From Volvox africanus (taxonomy: Eukaryota; Chlorophyta; Chlorophyceae; Chlamydomonadales; Volvocaceae): DNA of 64,000 nt. Made by a program: the position numbers and the translations under genes. The DNA lies in assembly GCA_030268105.1 (NCBI GenBank), contig BSDZ01000080.1, positions 4,527,501-4,591,500 on the forward strand, written 5' to 3'. The notes beneath the pieces were generated by a model. It had not been told where the DNA came from, did no database searches, and saw only the letters and a list, made by a program, of their open reading frames with translations. This document shows positions 26,890 through 38,777 of the stretch, one piece after another (position 1 is the first letter of the stretch; every line of letters starts with the position of its first letter).

Positions 26890-28524
26890 CTACAATTCAA
26901 TCTGATGCCTGTCAACAAAACCGAGTAAATGTAAATCTGTTCTGTAGAAATCTGCTATGCCCTTGAAACAGTCATCCCCGCAATCGTCGTACATTCCCAT
27001 CAACCACGCCATGTCAATCCCAAGCATCAATTGGCGGGGAATCGCGGTCTCATCCAGAGTGAACCCAACTGCTCCGGGTGCTGGAACTCGTCGTCCGGCA
27101 ATTAACTCAAGGGCCGCTTGCAAGTCTTGCCGTATATGGTCATTGTCAGCCCTGCAGCGGTCGGGCGAAAATACATGCATGACGTTTTTGGACTCGATTT
27201 CCATATTGATTACACCGTTTAATACAGCACTTTCCTTGCAGGATGGAACATATAGAAACGCGGTAAAGAAAGAAAATGGGCCGCGCCAACGCACGCGCCT
27301 TCATCTTGATGCCACTCACCTAATGAGGAAGTCAATGGCCCAGCCGCCCGACGCCGTTGACAGGCAGGAAGATATGGGCTCCAATAATGTCATATCTTGA
27401 ACGGCATCAGGAGTACCTATATGGAACCAGCCACGGTCCACATGCCGTTAAATTGACACGGACCAAACTTGGCGATAACTGTATCACCACGAGCCATAGT
27501 GAGTCCCGAGATGCATCTATACTCCGACATCTAGATCTGGTTAATTCTGATTTCCTTGGAAAACCTTTCATTGGCGAGCTTAGGCGTGAAGAGGGCTCAC
27601 AAGCAATACCCCTACCCTGTACTCTGTGGCTGTCCTGCCGCCCCTTGAATTCATCCCTGGGCTTGCCACACCGGAATAATCCGCCTTGCAGGGCGAGAGA
27701 CGGGGGGTCCCTTGCGAAATCGCGAAAGGGCAACGGATTACAAACCCTGACACGGAGCTGCCAGCCCCCAGTGACACGCAGGTATGCACGAGCTGCCCGC
27801 ACATATGGGTTTGCCGCAGCTGCAATGACAGTCGACTCCGCCCAAAGTTTCTGCCATGTGCATTGGAAACGGGGCGAACAATCACAAGTTCTCAGGATTT
27901 GTTGGAGCTAAACGTGCGGTTCGTGACCCCAATATGGCATGGTAAGATGAGAAGGAATGCCGCATCCCTCGAGGTATCGGCGCCAGGACCTCTACCCATG
28001 GTCTTCCTGTGAGTACCAGCTCTACCCGTGTAAATTTGGGCTTGTTACCGCATCTTGCCTACCGCAATAACGTCGGCACTTGAGTCGCCCAAGAACTCAG
28101 CAAGCGGCTCAAAGCATGATCCATCGCTTTCACTCCTGGCCCGTTGCTGCTGACCGCAAAATCCTCCAAAGGCGTCCACAAGCCATGGCTCTGATGCGTG
28201 GGTTATGACAATCAATTTCTCATGCTTGCTAATCCAAGCGCCGCAGGGTGCCGACAACGGAGGAGGTCCTAATGATGCAAAATTTTTAATTTCGAACACA
28301 TACACGCCACGGTTCTCGAGCCAATCCGTTATGAGCGAGCGGTTGAAGAACAACCACCGCTGCCATGGAAGCGCAGCTTGTTTCTCGAGCCGACCAAATC
28401 GAGGCAACGACTTATTAAGAAGAAATGTGTTGTTTTGTTCCTGACTTGCGGCGTGTAAGCACCAGCTGAACAGAATAAACTGAAGGATGATCTGTCGCAT
28501 GACAAGTTGCCAGCAGGCGGACAT
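26890..28524 (-). CDS. Predicted secreted protein of unknown family
   Basis: A four-exon model fits phase: 28063-28524, 27754-27850, 27320-27416 and 26890-27229, about 331 residues from the first ATG or 323 from the second (28500). The second start gives a clean signal peptide (MRQIILQFILFSWCLHAAS). Three N-glycosylation sequons follow (NNT, NKS, NRS), consistent with secretion or the cell surface. The mature part has several Cys residues and no family I can name; segments such as WLVDAFGGFCGQQQ and LGIDMAWLMGMYDDCGDDCF could serve as search queries. The donor choice in exon 2 and the acceptor of exon 4 are the weakest points. It faces the plus-strand gene at 28732 across about 207 bp. Confidence 0.6.
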
Positions 28525-28731
28525 ATGACACTTATTATACTGTAAATCGTGAGCAGGTAATATTACAAAGCATTCTCTATACCTTTAGTGGTGTGTACGT
28601 CTGCTCCTGCTCTCATGAATTCCCACAGCAGATAGTCACACAGCTTGTGTGGGTTGTGCCAGGCATGCGCTGAGTACCGCTACTTCGCCGCTCTGAGTAC
28701 CGCTATTCAAGTGGCATAACTCCTTAACCGA
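28525..28731. promoter_or_regulatory. Putative shared promoter between divergent genes
   Basis: About 207 bp separates the ATG of the minus-strand secreted protein and the ATG of the plus-strand 611-residue protein. Both 5' leaders and promoters must lie here or overlap the neighbouring gene. A near-direct repeat of CTGAGTACCGCTA occurs at about 28669-28709. Confidence 0.4.
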
Positions 28732-31700
28732 ATGGCTAATAGCATTGGCCCGCCTCCCTCGGTGCCAGTACGATTAAAGAGGCCGAAGTATGGCAGCCGC
28801 AGCCTCATTTGCAGGGTGCGTGCACCTGGAGATAGCAACGATGTCATTATCCGTAGCATTTTGCACTCGACGCCACGCTATCGCCGTTGCTTCGCCCTGG
28901 CGGAGGGCAGCTTTGTAGCGGCCTGCGCCAGGATTACAAGGCACTACGCATCCCCGGCCATCGACGACCGGCGGGCGGGCGCCTCCCGGGAACGTGATTA
29001 TCGGCCAATGGCAGGGACTTCGCGCGGCGGTGCTTCACCCTGGGCGGCGAGCCCACGGTCCAACTTGCCCAACAATGCCAGGCCGAATCGTGAAGGCGTG
29101 GCAACCACCCCAGACACTGGCCCCAGGCCACAGCACCAGGTAACAAGAGGATCTCATGTATCTCAGCCAGGCACAAGGCGGGACGTGACACGCGGATCTG
29201 TGAAGGATGGGGCTCAGTGGGGTCGGGACCTCTCCCCAATCGCAGCGCAAGGGATTTACGCCCCAACTGGCCAAGCCAGGAGAACACCAGGCTCCTCCGA
29301 GGACAGCGGCCGCACAGGCTTGGACTCCAGGGAACCCTCGGGCAGTTCTTCTGGCAACCGCTCAAAGATCGCTCGCAGCAGCGCGGGCTGCACACAAAGC
29401 AGCCTTTCTCCAGAAGTACGTCAGTCCAATAGCTCCCAGGTGATGCAGCCCTCTAGTAATGCCATGAGCGCCTCTGACAGCAGTAGCAGTCCTACCAGGA
29501 GCCCGAACAGCAGCAGCCCTAGTGGCAGTAGCCATTATCACAACAGAATCATTCGCAGCGGGAGTACCCGTCCCGTGGGCACCAGTCGCAGCAGCAGCAG
29601 CATCCGCCGGCCGGAGGATCAAGATTCCGGCATCACCACAGCCAGCGCCAACCCATCTGGCGCCTCAGCTTTAAGGGATCCCCGGGACATGAGCTACAGC
29701 CAACGCATCGCCCGGCTGCGCAAGCCGGCACTGACCGCTGCCGACAAGTTGGCGGTGAAGCCGGAGGAGCGGGCCCGCATCTTACAGTTGCTGCGGACAC
29801 GTAAGTTGTCCGGGTGGCCAGGTCCTTTGCATGGTCTTGACCTGGCATTAGGTGGGGAGTCGGGACCTGCGTTGCTGCGGACTACTGCATGCCTGTATCC
29901 TGCTGGAAGGAGAATGGAAGCAGTCCCAACATGTGGACTGGCGCACTCATACTGCGCTTAAAGGACAACCCGATTACGCTGAACGTGCATGTATAGCATG
30001 CTGAAGTGCATGAGGTTGGAAGAGAAGGCTCAGGGATTTGTAGGCCACCTGATACGTGTTCCGCGACTCGTGCCGGAGTCTGGGCCCTACGACGTGTGGG
30101 AGCTCCCATTACGGTGGAGCGTCCCTCTGTCCCTCTGATGCACTGGTGGAATACCTGGAATACACCACATATATGTAATATAATATATATAATATTATAC
30201 ATATATATGGGCCCCTGGTGTATTCCAGGTACATACCAGTACACACCAGATACATATTTTTTGTGACAGCAGTATTATATTGATGTTGATTATATATTAG
30301 GTATGCAATATATAAAGTACACAATAGCAGTATTCCCACGTGGTGGGTGGCCGGCCCGGTAGCCGCACCCTGCCGCAGCACACACGTCATACTGCACGCA
30401 TACCTTTAGCGAGCGAATTGGCACGAATGTCCATACAACCTGTACACCGGCTTTCTAGCTAAGGAACGAACGCCCTGCTTTCATTCCGCTATTCCTTGCA
30501 TCGCCAGCTCGCCGCAGGGTGGTGTTTCCCAGCGGTAGCAATGGCTTCGGCCGCCAGGGCCGAGTTGCAAACACCCGATTTCCCTTGCGCCCTGGGTTAA
30601 GCCATGGCGTAGGGCAGGGCGTGGAGCCACGTGCCTTGCTACCGCTGCCTCTTCGTGTTTTCTGTTACGGCATCGACGACGTGCGGCTGTACCGCGCGCT
30701 TGAACCGGCGGATGCGCTGGGTCTTGTGGTGCTGGTGCCGGATGTGGAGTCAGCGGATACGGTGTGGGCAACTCGGGTTAAGCGCACCGGGAAGGCGCTG
30801 TCGCTCAAGGAGGTGCGACCGGAGTGAAGCGGGAGCATTGCGTGGCAGGGAGGTGGTAGGGAGGGGCGCACGCGTAAAGCATGATTTAGCATGGCTGGCT
30901 CGACAGCTCCTCATGGAGGTGACCATGACGGCCCATTAATCCTCATTCACTCCATAGTCGATTAGATATTATATTGGATATGGGATGTGGTGAAGATTTA
31001 TCGTTCTAAAGCATCACTCACTGCCACATCGATCGGCATAAGGTACCACTGCCACCACCACTTCTGCCATCACAGCAGCCGTTGTTGTTTATCATTCCTT
31101 CAGATTTCGAATGCGGCCCGAAACGCCAACAAGCCCTTTGTGGAACTATCTGCGGTGTCCGCGGTGCGCGTGATGGAGGCCGTGGAGGCGCTGACGGGCT
31201 GGCCGGTTCCGGAGCACCTGTTGCGCAGGAATCCGCCGCCTCTCGTGTTCCTGCCGCCATTGGACGAGGATCCGACCGGCAGTGTGGAGGCGCTGAAACT
31301 GCTGACTGGTGGCCGGGTTAGTTAATCTGTTTGTTAGTTACGTGGGCGGATGCAGGGGTGGAACACGTGCAGGGAAGACGACTAAACAAGACATGATATC
31401 GCTCTAGACGCTGCTGTAAAGCACGACTAACCGCAAGGGGGAATGGTGGGGACGGAATCGGTCAGGGCGGCCCGGCCAGTCAGGGTCTTGAGTGGCCAAC
31501 AGATGCGGGGTATTATGCATCGTGCCGTAGCGCTCGCTGCTACGGCGAGGGAGCCTGGGATAGGTAGCACCTACCACGAAGACCTTGGCACGACCTTGCC
31601 TGGTTTCCTTGAATCCTTGAATGATTCATGCGTGATTGCTGTACAAACGGAAATTGTATAATGCTGATCACTGTTCCCTTGTCCCCTGCCCATATGTCTC

Positions 31701-31957
31701 CTTCACAGTCTCTGCCTGAGTACATCCAATGCCAGGCGGGGTCCAGTCTGCCAGCTCCGCTGCTCCGTGAGCTCGACCGTACAGATTTGTACGATAACCG
31801 GGAAGAGCTGCTCCCGGTAAATCCGCAAGAGCGGGAGGCGGCGCGACAGCGACCCGTGTCTCGGCCGTACATAGAGCGCAGTCGCCAAACTCGTCAGCAG
31901 CTGCTCAAGGAGCAGCTGCAGCGCCGGGCGGAGGCGGAGGGCATTGTGCCCTGGTGA
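28732..31957 (+). CDS. Hypothetical protein with Ser/Arg-rich disordered half
   Basis: Four exons fit in phase: 28732-29800, 30508-30812, 31104-31316 and 31709-31957, about 611 residues. Residues about 85-310 are low complexity, rich in Ser, Arg, Gly, Pro and Asn. A likely folded region begins near residue 315 (MSYSQRIARLRKPALTAADK, KPEERARILQLLRTR) and continues with YGIDDVRLYRALE, LGLVVLVPDVES, then NANKPFVELSAV and VMEAVEALTGWPVPEHLL. The C-terminus (RQTRQQLLKEQLQRR) is a basic helix. I do not recognise the family. The first intron (29801-30507) is long and contains an AT-rich hairpin. The acceptor of exon 2 was chosen because it alone keeps the frame. Confidence 0.6.
30152..30231. repeat. 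AT-rich hairpin with perfect 16-bp arms
   Basis: TACCTGGAATACACCA at 30152-30167 is the exact reverse complement of 30216-30231. The 48-bp interior is almost pure A and T and is itself partly self-complementary. It lies in the first intron of the 611-residue protein gene. Shape and size suggest a very short MITE-like element or a replication-slippage hairpin. Confidence 0.8.
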
Positions 31958-33430
31958 TCCTGACCCTGCGCCGCCCAGCACCTGCGGGTGCATCCTACAC
32001 AGGCAGCGCGTTTGCAGTGGCAGGAGCACGAGGGACTTGTCCCTGCAGGTTTGGAGGTCCCGATCTCTGCCCTACGCACTTCTTTCCATACTGGGCCTCT
32101 TCAGAGCACTGTATTGGTATCGCCGCTGCTGGAGTGCGATCATGTCGTTCCGCCCTTGTTGTCCTCTTTGTCCTCCGGGGTAGCGACGACCAACTGCAGC
32201 CCTAAAGGGGACTGGCGTTCGAGGCAGTCGTGTGGTGCCATCATCCATCCAATAGGCCCTGGCTTGTGATGCCGGTGGGTATCAATTAACCGCTGGTTAG
32301 GGAGCGGGACTGTTCCCGGACCAGGCTGCCGGGCCGGGCTCATAGACGACTAGTCGCTGGTGGGGTCAAGTGGTTTGCGTCAGCAGCACATACCGGTACT
32401 TTTGCCGCAAGTTGCAGGCAGTATCTGGGGCAAAGGACTTGTCCAAGACTGGCGGAAAGAAGAGAGGCACAGGGATGCGCTTTGCAAATAAAATTTACTC
32501 ACTTTTTAAGCCATTCTGGGATGGCATCCGAGCGGAATCAGGAAGCGATAATGTCAGTGGGAGGTAGATTTCTCCCAGCTGTTACCACCAGCTCTTACCA
32601 CCGTTTTTATTCGTGAGCCGCTGTCAGAGATGTCCCGTGGATAGACCTTGCAATCGTTTAAAGCAGCGGTGTTGGATCTCAATCGTTAGCCTCGATCGAA
32701 TCACCCCAAAGCGCTCTGAGTCAAGTGTCCAGCCAGCAGATCTACTCGTGTCGTGACTTTTGCTACCGCCTTCCATGCGGGTGCATTTCTTCCATTGTGC
32801 GCCGTTCGACACAGCTAAAGCAAGCCAAACATAGCACCAAAGCCTTGCATCCGCCGCTCAATCCCCTGTATCGCAGATATCTTCCTACGGAGCATTGGTG
32901 CGTTTCCTTCACTGCCACCACCATTGGCGCTGCCGTTGCCGCCGCCGTCACCGCCATTAGGCGAGGGCTTATAGGTTCGTCCCCGTAAACATCCTGGAGA
33001 GGAGAGAGCTCGTGCTTCGTGTATGGGGGGAATCGGGATTACATCTCGGGGCCGCTGAGGCGATTGTGAAGTAGTGAAATAGCAGATGGCGTTGGCAATG
33101 GTACGTTGGCACTTACCGCGATGACAGCAGCCATCGCAGCAGCAGCAGCAGCATTAGGATAGCTGCAGGTGGTTGACGCTGCTGCTATGGTGATCTAGTG
33201 GCGCTCCTTGCGTTTCTGCGGGATGCGGCGCCAGGGCGGAGCTTAAGGCGGAGGTGGAGTGGTAATGGCAATAGAGACCGAGAGGCACCCTTCGGTGTGC
33301 ACGCGTGCAGCTTGCATGTGGATGAGCGTAGCCTTAGGCGGTACCAGGATCCTGGGACGATAGGGGGTGTGCTCGTTCGCTGTTTCTTGTGCCTGAAGTC
33401 AGCCGTTATCGGCGGCCGGTGATAAGGGGT
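31958..33430. other. Intergenic stretch without recognised gene
   Basis: No exon chain or domain found on either strand. The first part is presumably the 3' UTR of the upstream plus-strand gene. A short run of AGC/GCA triplets lies around 33130-33160. Confidence 0.5.
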
Positions 33431-35690
33431 GTATAGGTGTATGGGAAAGCCAGGGGCCCTAGAACAGCAGCCCTAACCATACTGTGTAATGTCCATTTCT
33501 TCCTGCGCCAGCTGGGTACGCTGATCGACCCCAAAGAAAGAAGCGGACTCCTGCGCCGTACGGCGGATCCCGCATTTGGGGTCAGCATCAGCATCCTCAA
33601 GCAGTGTCGCAGAACGGCTTTCCCAATCCCTTAGGGGCTGACAATATGCTGGAAAACAGGATCTATATTCTGCTGTTGTGCATTGGTCCGCAGGTCAGCA
33701 TCATCGCTACCGTAATGCCGACCCACAAGTTGGTCAACAGCAGCTTACCCACATGAACTTGGGCTCCTCGCAGTGCTGCGGCACGGGCATGGTCGAGCAG
33801 TACGGCACGTACCTGCAATAGCATGGCGTACCGGGCCACACGCCCTGCGTCATTGTGAATTACGGTCCCGTCCGAATACCATTTAGGTATTTTCGGCATC
33901 ATAACGCATCACGGCGCGCCACGGCGTCTGTGAGTCGAAGATGCGGTCAGGCAAATGAGAACGTGTCCTTGGCGGTTCCACGAGAGCTTGCACTTCACGT
34001 CCTGTTAATGCCGACATGGAATGGCCACGTGGAGGCCGGTAACCGTAATCTGCAAAACGTGGTGGTGACTGACGCGCGTCAACTCACTCCAAGTGGTTGT
34101 AAGCTGCGTCGTTGAGCTGCTTCCGAATGTGGTACTCCCATGCGGTGCTGGGAATCTTGGCATGGGCCTGCATGGCTAGCAGCAGCCATTTGTATAATGC
34201 AGGAAGTAGCGCTTACTTACAAGTGTCGAAGACTGTAGTAGCTGAAAGTTGTGCCTTAGTTGACAAAACCGCTGTTGGGAACGCTTGAGGCTAGCTACGA
34301 CATATCGGGAAGGCTGTCCAGGTGTACGGGCCCCATCTGAGAGACCTCAGGGCATTTTTATGGCATGCACCTGGCCACCGGATGCAGCAGGTGCTGGCAG
34401 TGCCGGCAGGAGGGAGGAAACGTACTGTGCACATGTTGCAGCATGCCAGAGGCGACTTCACCCACCGCGCTCTCCCAGATGCTGGGCCCGTAAACTTCCT
34501 CCAGGCCCTCCTCAGAAGTTGGGTGGCCAACTTGCGCCTGCTTAGACATGGCTTGTGGGTGGTGCTCTACGAAAGACAATTACCTGGAAGGCAACTTAAC
34601 ATTAGGAATGGCAATACATGAAGTGAAACCGATCACTGCAATGCTGCGGAGGCAGGCTTTGTATGGTGCTGAACTTTGGTCACTCCAAGAAAGGGTTGGC
34701 AGACGGACATGGCCAATAACTTATGCACGTCCGCGAGCACTCCTGTACCGGCATGGTAAAAGTGGAAAAAGGCTGGTATGTATAGACATATAAATTTACA
34801 TACTTCCAGGGATGATGGCAGTGAAGTTTACCGTCCGGAGATAGCATATCGGCAGGACCGTAACATGCATTATCATAAAAACCCACGCACCGCCATTATG
34901 CGTGCTTCAGCTGGGGCCAAGGATGTCGAGGGGCATTACCTGTGAAGATATGCACTTTTGTCAATTCCAAGGGCTGGGGTGCCATACATGGCAAACAAGG
35001 CACGGCCTGGGCACGACTGCGATGCACCCCCCCAATCCGGGAGCGATTTCTTTCGCGTCCATCACCATCAGAGAAGGGCCTAGGGTCATCACTAAGGCAA
35101 TTTGCCTCCGGCTGTAAGGGCATGACCACATGAGACCACCATGGACATTATCTCTTCCATTCAGTACGATATGAAAAACATTGACTTAGTTGCTCCCAGC
35201 AACATGCTGCATGTGTGAAAGAGTGCAGAGGACAGGTCCATGTCTGCAAAAGCCATGCGCTAACCCTGAATGACGTTTACATCTCTTCCTTCGTTCGCCT
35301 AGTAGCCGGAAGGTTCATTAGCTGTGTGGTGACAGAACCGTATAAAGTCACAACGCAATACCTTTCGATTTGCCTTGCTGGACTCTGGAGCACCCACCCA
35401 CAGCACATCCCCTGGTGCCTGACACAGAGCTTCCTGTTGAGTAATCGCACCGCCATCCGGTCGAGCTGCACAGAAGCATCATCGGTATAATGACCACCAA
35501 CACCACTGGCGACCGTTGACTTGTCTGGCGTCGTGACTCTTCCAGGCTCCGACCGTAGCTCAGCATGGGGATTCATTGATGCGTCAAGGTATCAGCAGCG
35601 AAAGAGTAAATGGATTTCAACCAGCACCACGTATCACAGAAGTCCTTGTTTGCGACATCCTGCAGCGGAATAGACAGCGTATGCTGGGCA
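33430..35690 (-). other. Possible multi-exon gene, Cys-rich fragments
   Basis: Several short minus-strand segments look coding and are bounded by plausible splice sites, but I could not link them into one frame. From 5' to 3' they include about 35640-35690 (DVANKDFCDTWCW), about 35360-35470 (LDRMAVRLLNRKLCVRHQGM), about 34930-35120 (ANCLSDDPRPFSDGDGRERN), 34812-34886 (FYDNACYGPADMLSPDGKLH), about 34360-34580 (YGPSIWESAVGEVASGML), about 33755-33810 (VRAVLLDHARAAALRGAQVH) and about 33490-33600 (SASFFGVDQRTQLAQEEM). The family is unknown. It could also be two small genes or a decaying gene. Confidence 0.35.
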
Positions 35691-35930
35691 GGCAGATCAG
35701 CCGTGCAACTCCGTGCCATCTGGAGGCAGACATGCTAAATGCATGTACGCATCGCGATCTGTGCCCAGCCTATAATAATCGTGCCACCATGGGTAGCCAA
35801 CGATGGCGAAGCTGTAAATTGCGCCTCAAACTCAGGAGGGCAATTACTGCAATACATCCCGCCTACACCCATAATTTGCATACCACACATGGGAAAACCA
35901 AGACTAAGCATTCCCAGCACCGTGGTGCGT

Positions 35931-35935
35931 TTACA
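35931..35935 (-). terminator. TGTAA polyadenylation-type signal of the zinc-ribbon gene
   Basis: TGTAA read on the minus strand, about 55 bases beyond the stop codon of the gene at 35990-38777. Motif and close spacing support the assignment. Confidence 0.5.
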
Positions 35936-35989
35936 GTGCGCTATGATGGTCATGTGGTTATGATGGTCATAACGGTCATAACCCAGCTT

Positions 35990-38777
35990 CTAAAGCTGCG
36001 GATACGGATGTCCAGGTCCTGGCAGCTGCCCCAACCCCTGCAAGCCCGTGTGATGGCAAGCACCCGCGTCCGCCCCAGGTCCGGCCTGCGCCTCGCCCAT
36101 CATCCCTTGGAACTGATGCTGTGGCTGATGACCCCCGCCGAGACCACCGGGACCAGCAACCGTCACCGGGACCTGTCCAAGCACGCCGTCTGCACCCGCG
36201 CCCACCGCCGCTGCGGCCATGAGCGCCGCCTGCAATGGCCCCAAAAACTGCACGCTACCGCCTTGAACCGCCGCTGTCGCCGCCGCTGCTGCCGCGGCCG
36301 CTGCACCGCTTGGGACTATAGGCCCACCGGACGCTGGGTGGTGGTATGGTTGAAGACCTCCCGGTACGGCGCCGCCGCCGCCACCGCCTCTGTGAATCGA
36401 AGGACCCGGCCCTGCTCCTGTACCAGGCTCTTGCGTGCTCCCAATCCCTGCAGCCCATGTCTGTGATGTTGGCACTTGATTCTGAAGTGCCGCACCTGAC
36501 TGTTGCGGACTAGTCTGAAGTGCAGCGGCCGGAGGCGGCGTGAGCAAGGGTTGCAATGGAGCTATTACCGCTGCTGTTGCCGCCGCCGGGGATGGGTGCA
36601 GTTGCGATAGGGCAGTCAGCGACAGGGCGGGTAGGTGCTGCAGCCGCTGACGGGACTCCAGTTCCACGACCACACTAGCGGCCTCCCCAGGCAGCAGCCC
36701 CGCCTGCATCAGCACCGTCAGCTGCATCGCCTGAGATAACCGTCCCAGTACGTCTCCAGAGATACGTGCGTCGCGGCAGCGAGCCATGGCGACCTCTGGG
36801 TCAGTCAGCGTGGACGTGATAACCGACTCCAGGTCTATGGGCTGGACATGGGAAGGGACTGCAGTGGCCGCCAGGGGCAGTCCCGGGCCCACTTGCCCCC
36901 ATTGCAAGCCCCCCGTGCCAGGGGCCGTCGCTGCGGCCGTGTTGACTGCGGATAGGAGCTGACTGCTAGGCCCTAGGGGACATGGCCGCGCAGCTGCACT
37001 TGCTGATGCGGTAGAGGTCCCTGGAACCTGGGGTCCTAGGAGCTGCGAAATGTTGCCAAGCTGTGAGCCAGCCGCACCGAGGAGGTGCTGCTGTGGATGA
37101 AGTTGTTCTTGGTTCGGTTGCTGCTGAGGGGCATTGGGCACTTGCTGATCCTGCGGGAAATTGCGTGTGCCACGTCACGCACAGCACCCGGCCGATCAGC
37201 GTATGGTCACAGCCAGATGCGGGCAAGTGTCCGAAACGGTCCGTTTGAGGCCAAAGACAACGAGGTTTAGCATGACATGTTAAACCTCTGGTGCTTACCC
37301 AGCCTCTTCCCTTCCAGACGGTTCCGTCAAGCAGGCAGCTGGAGCGCCCTGACCCAGCTATCACGGCCCTGCTGCCTCACCTTGAAGTGATCCCGGCACG
37401 AAGCCTCAAAGTTGGTGATGAGTTCTTTCCGGCTTTCCACAAAGGCAGCTGCGGGCTTACCGTAGGCTGTGTGTGGGCCCCCGGGGAGGGAGCAAACACA
37501 GGTGAGGTGACACGTACCGATCACTGGTGTGGGAAATCCTACTGCACTTAGCCAAACATAACCCAGCCAGTACACGTTCATGGCAATCCGCTCCAGCGGT
37601 ATCGAGCCAATACACATTCCATACACCGTCCGACCCGTAACTATGCAACGGTAGAATGTAATGCGACGCCGACCCTTGATGTGCCTGGACCCGTGTTTCG
37701 CGCCGCAACCAGGGTGACCTAGCTCGGTTCCACACCACACCACACCACACCACACCACACCACACCGACATGACATTTATGTCAACCTACCGATAGCCTG
37801 CGCAGGCGCTGGTCCCCCACCCTCAATATACATCAGGGTCAGCACCACTGCCTTGCCGCCCGTCCGCACGTGCACCTCGTTGGCAGCATCCCGCAGAGTA
37901 GTGCGGACCTTCAAAGCGCAAACATAGACGTATAAGGTTATCATTCAGAATGGCATCGGGGTCACAACTCTGTGGATGGAAGCTGCTGCCCTGGGTTCCA
38001 GTTGTACAGTGTAGTGAGGGCCAGCCCCGCCTCCCCGTCCCAGCCGCGTTCCCCGCAATCATTATGTTCATTATTGTGGGAGGCCATGACCCGCTTACGC
38101 ACACGCCAAACCAACCACCTGTGCGTGCGTCAGAGGGCCTGACTTGATGAGCCGTTCCATCTGGGAGTTGCGGCGGTGGGATGCCAGGTCGAACCCGCAG
38201 TGCTCGCATCGATTGGTCCGGCCACCATTCAGCTGCTTCCCGCATGCCGGGTTCTTGCAGAAAGACTTAATGTGGTAGCCTTTGGGGTTACCGCGGTGGC
38301 GCTTCGGCTCTCGCTCTGAGCAGCGGAAGCAAACATGGTCGGAGGTTAAACTTACGCATCAAGTTGAAGGTACTTAAAATCTTGGACCTGTGGGCCAGGC
38401 GGCCAGCGGCTGGCAGGATGCGCAAGGCAATACCTTGATCACTAACCTGCTTGCAGTTGGTTGAATTTCTCCTCTAAATCTTCGTAGACTTCATGCTTTA
38501 TGGGGGGCGGTCGCGGCAGTGCCGTGGCACCTGGGGGCTCCTCGGTGGTGTTCCGTGTCGATTTTCGCTTTGCCGGATGCTTTGTGGAGTTTGCGTGCGC
38601 TGCCTGGACTTGTAATGTCTGTCCCAGGATTGTGTGCTGCGCAGGAACTGACAGTAGCTGGGCTGCTCCTGTTGGCGAACCTGGCAGCAGCGCAGCTAGC
38701 GCTGCTTGTAAGGCTTCAGCTGTCAACACCTGCTGTGGCGGACCTTTCGCAGCCTCAGCAACAGTTCCAGGATCCAT
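35990..38777 (-). CDS. Cys4 zinc-ribbon protein with Gln/Ala/Gly-rich tail, possible transcription regulator
   Basis: Five exons fit in phase: 38447-38777, 38119-38315, 37791-37908, 37381-37466 and 35990-37150, about 630 residues. Residues 1-110 are Ala/Gln-rich, with a basic patch (KHPAKRKSTRN) that may act as a nuclear localisation signal. Exon 2 encodes a compact Cys4 unit: Cys130, Cys135, Cys147 and Cys150 (FCKNPACGKQ and CEHCGF), in a basic context starting ERKPKR-like with HRGNPKGYHIKSF; this would bind one zinc ion. Residues about 177-244 are a small folded module (LRDAANEVHVRTGGKAVVLT; AYGKPAAAFVESRKELITNF). The 386-residue last exon is low complexity, rich in Gln, Pro, Ala and Gly, with a helical island (VAMARCRDARISGDVLGRLS). 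The layout suggests a DNA- or RNA-binding nuclear factor with an activation-type tail. I do not know the family. Confidence 0.7.
37731..37766. repeat. CACAC pentanucleotide microsatellite
   Basis: About seven tandem copies of CACAC/ACACC in the third intron of the zinc-ribbon gene, only about 25 bases from the end of exon 3. Confidence 0.9.

Noticed and set aside
34360..34580. Resemblance of YGPSIWESAV to the end of GT32 glycosyltransferases
   Set aside because: No DxD motif or other family segments could be found in the surrounding exons.
35576..36466. Plus-strand 296-codon frame
   Set aside because: It overlaps the tail exon of the minus-strand zinc-ribbon gene in antisense and has no coherent composition or domain.
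37381..37908. Weak resemblance of LRDAANEVHVRTGGKAVVLT to the second half of a MADS domain
   Set aside because: The DNA-contacting N-terminal MADS helix is absent in the preceding exon; similarity is limited to a common hydrophobic pattern.
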